DNA of 64,000 bases from Dolomedes plantarius. Lineage: Eukaryota; Arthropoda; Arachnida; Araneae; Dolomedidae. The first letter of the stretch is position 1. The number at the start of each line of letters is the position of its first letter. Shown here in pieces: positions 63,326 through 64,000 of this stretch. Position numbers and translations under genes: made by a program. The notes beneath the pieces are model-generated. The model saw only the letters and a program-made list of their open reading frames with translations, had not been told where the DNA came from and did not search any database. The stretch lies in assembly GCA_907164885.2 (NCBI GenBank), contig OU015496.1, forward strand, positions 183,248,374 through 183,312,373, read 5' to 3'.

Positions 63326-63501
63326 GCCGGACGATTGCGGAATGGCTAGGGCGCTAGCTTTCGGTACCAGAGTCTGTGGTTTCGAATACCACTCTTGGCA
63401 TCGACGTTTGTAGCCGTTCGGAATCGGCTTTAAGCAGTAGGTCCCGGTCTAATTAACCCTCGTGTAGCAAAAAATGACCGCAGCGCTCTAAACCAAACCT
63501 A
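63326..63501 (+). mobile_element. tRNA-derived SINE, family 1
   Basis: 14-bp duplication ACAAGCCTGAATAT at 63312-63325 and ACAAGTCTGAATAT at 63502-63515 (one mismatch). GCCGGACGATTGCGGAATGG head, GGGCGCTAGCTTTCGG, box-B region mutated, AGTAGGTCCCGGTCTAATTA and AGCGCTCTAAACCAAACC end. Confidence 0.92.
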
Positions 63502-63515
63502 ACAAGTCTGAATAT

Positions 63516-64000
63516 ATGTACGAAAATTTTAAAGTTTGCAATGGGCCAATTTTTTTTAACAATACAAACGTTTTGTGAGGGGTGGTGGCCAATTTTCTCG
63601 AGTGGGGTGGACAACCATGCCATAAAAATATGAATATCAACTCATCATTTCGAACTAATTACTACAGCTTATCAGGCCGGGGAGCACTTGGCTTAACTGT
63701 ATCTAAAGGCTACAGACCGATTGTCTTTTTTTCATGCGTGATGTCACTTATCACATAACGGACCCTACTTATGAGAAATTCCCTGCCTCTCACGTCTTTG
63801 AATTCTACCACAAATTCATGAAAACATTCTAACTACTCCTTCCATAATGTGTCTATTCACAAGTGCGAGGATCATCAAACTGTTAGATACAAATAAAGGA
63901 AACAACCGAAATTTCAAGAACATTCTGGGAGTCAGTGGCAGAAATAGATACATTAAATGGGTTCGCTTGTCAGAGGAATGAGGGAGAATTTTTATTAAGC
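63516..64000. other. Non-coding
   Basis: I see nothing in the last 485 bases. Confidence 0.4.

Overview
The window is eukaryotic and looks like an arthropod, most likely a spider. It is AT-rich, genes are split by long introns, and it is dense in degraded Tc1/mariner, pogo/Tigger, hAT, Helitron, Jockey-type LINE, BEL/Pao and tRNA-derived SINE copies of kinds common in spider genomes. The spider assignment is an inference from repeat style, not from a marker gene. There are no prokaryotic features, rRNA genes or CRISPR arrays.

Two host genes can be assembled by hand from GT-AG splice sites, codon phase and protein motifs. The first is a complete seven-exon gene on the plus strand (21802-46730) that encodes a divergent 493-residue serine/threonine protein kinase with a lysine/serine-rich tail. 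The second is a partial cyclic-nucleotide phosphodiesterase (PDE) gene on the minus strand. Six consecutive exons are visible (59818-59937, 57783-57832, 53233-53375, 53033-53119, 17396-17546, 5014-5169) and all five junctions agree in phase. The whole kinase gene lies, in antisense orientation, inside one 35.5 kb intron of the PDE gene. The PDE first exon is uncertain and its C-terminal exons probably lie beyond position 1.

Region by region: 1-2145 is a Tigger element interrupted by a TTAA-flanked MITE. 2146-17395 is PDE 3' intronic sequence with a minus-strand Helitron, a SINE, hairpins, a mariner element carrying a nested LINE fragment, a Tc1 pseudogene and a hAT element. 17547-53032 is the giant PDE intron. 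It holds a Helitron-like element, the kinase gene and, inside the kinase introns, hAT elements, SINEs, a BEL/Pao fragment, paired TTAA elements, a Helitron and smaller repeats. Beyond the kinase it contains a second Tigger that carries a hAT MITE and Jockey ORF1 remnants. 53033-59937 holds the first four visible PDE exons in its sense direction, with a Tc1 fragment and a SINE-like copy. 60041-64000 holds a possible PDE promoter, a LINE remnant and a SINE.

Functionally, the PDE would hydrolyse cyclic nucleotides and the kinase would phosphorylate proteins. Nothing in the sequence shows that they act together. The antisense nesting could cause transcriptional interference, and both gene models need transcript support.
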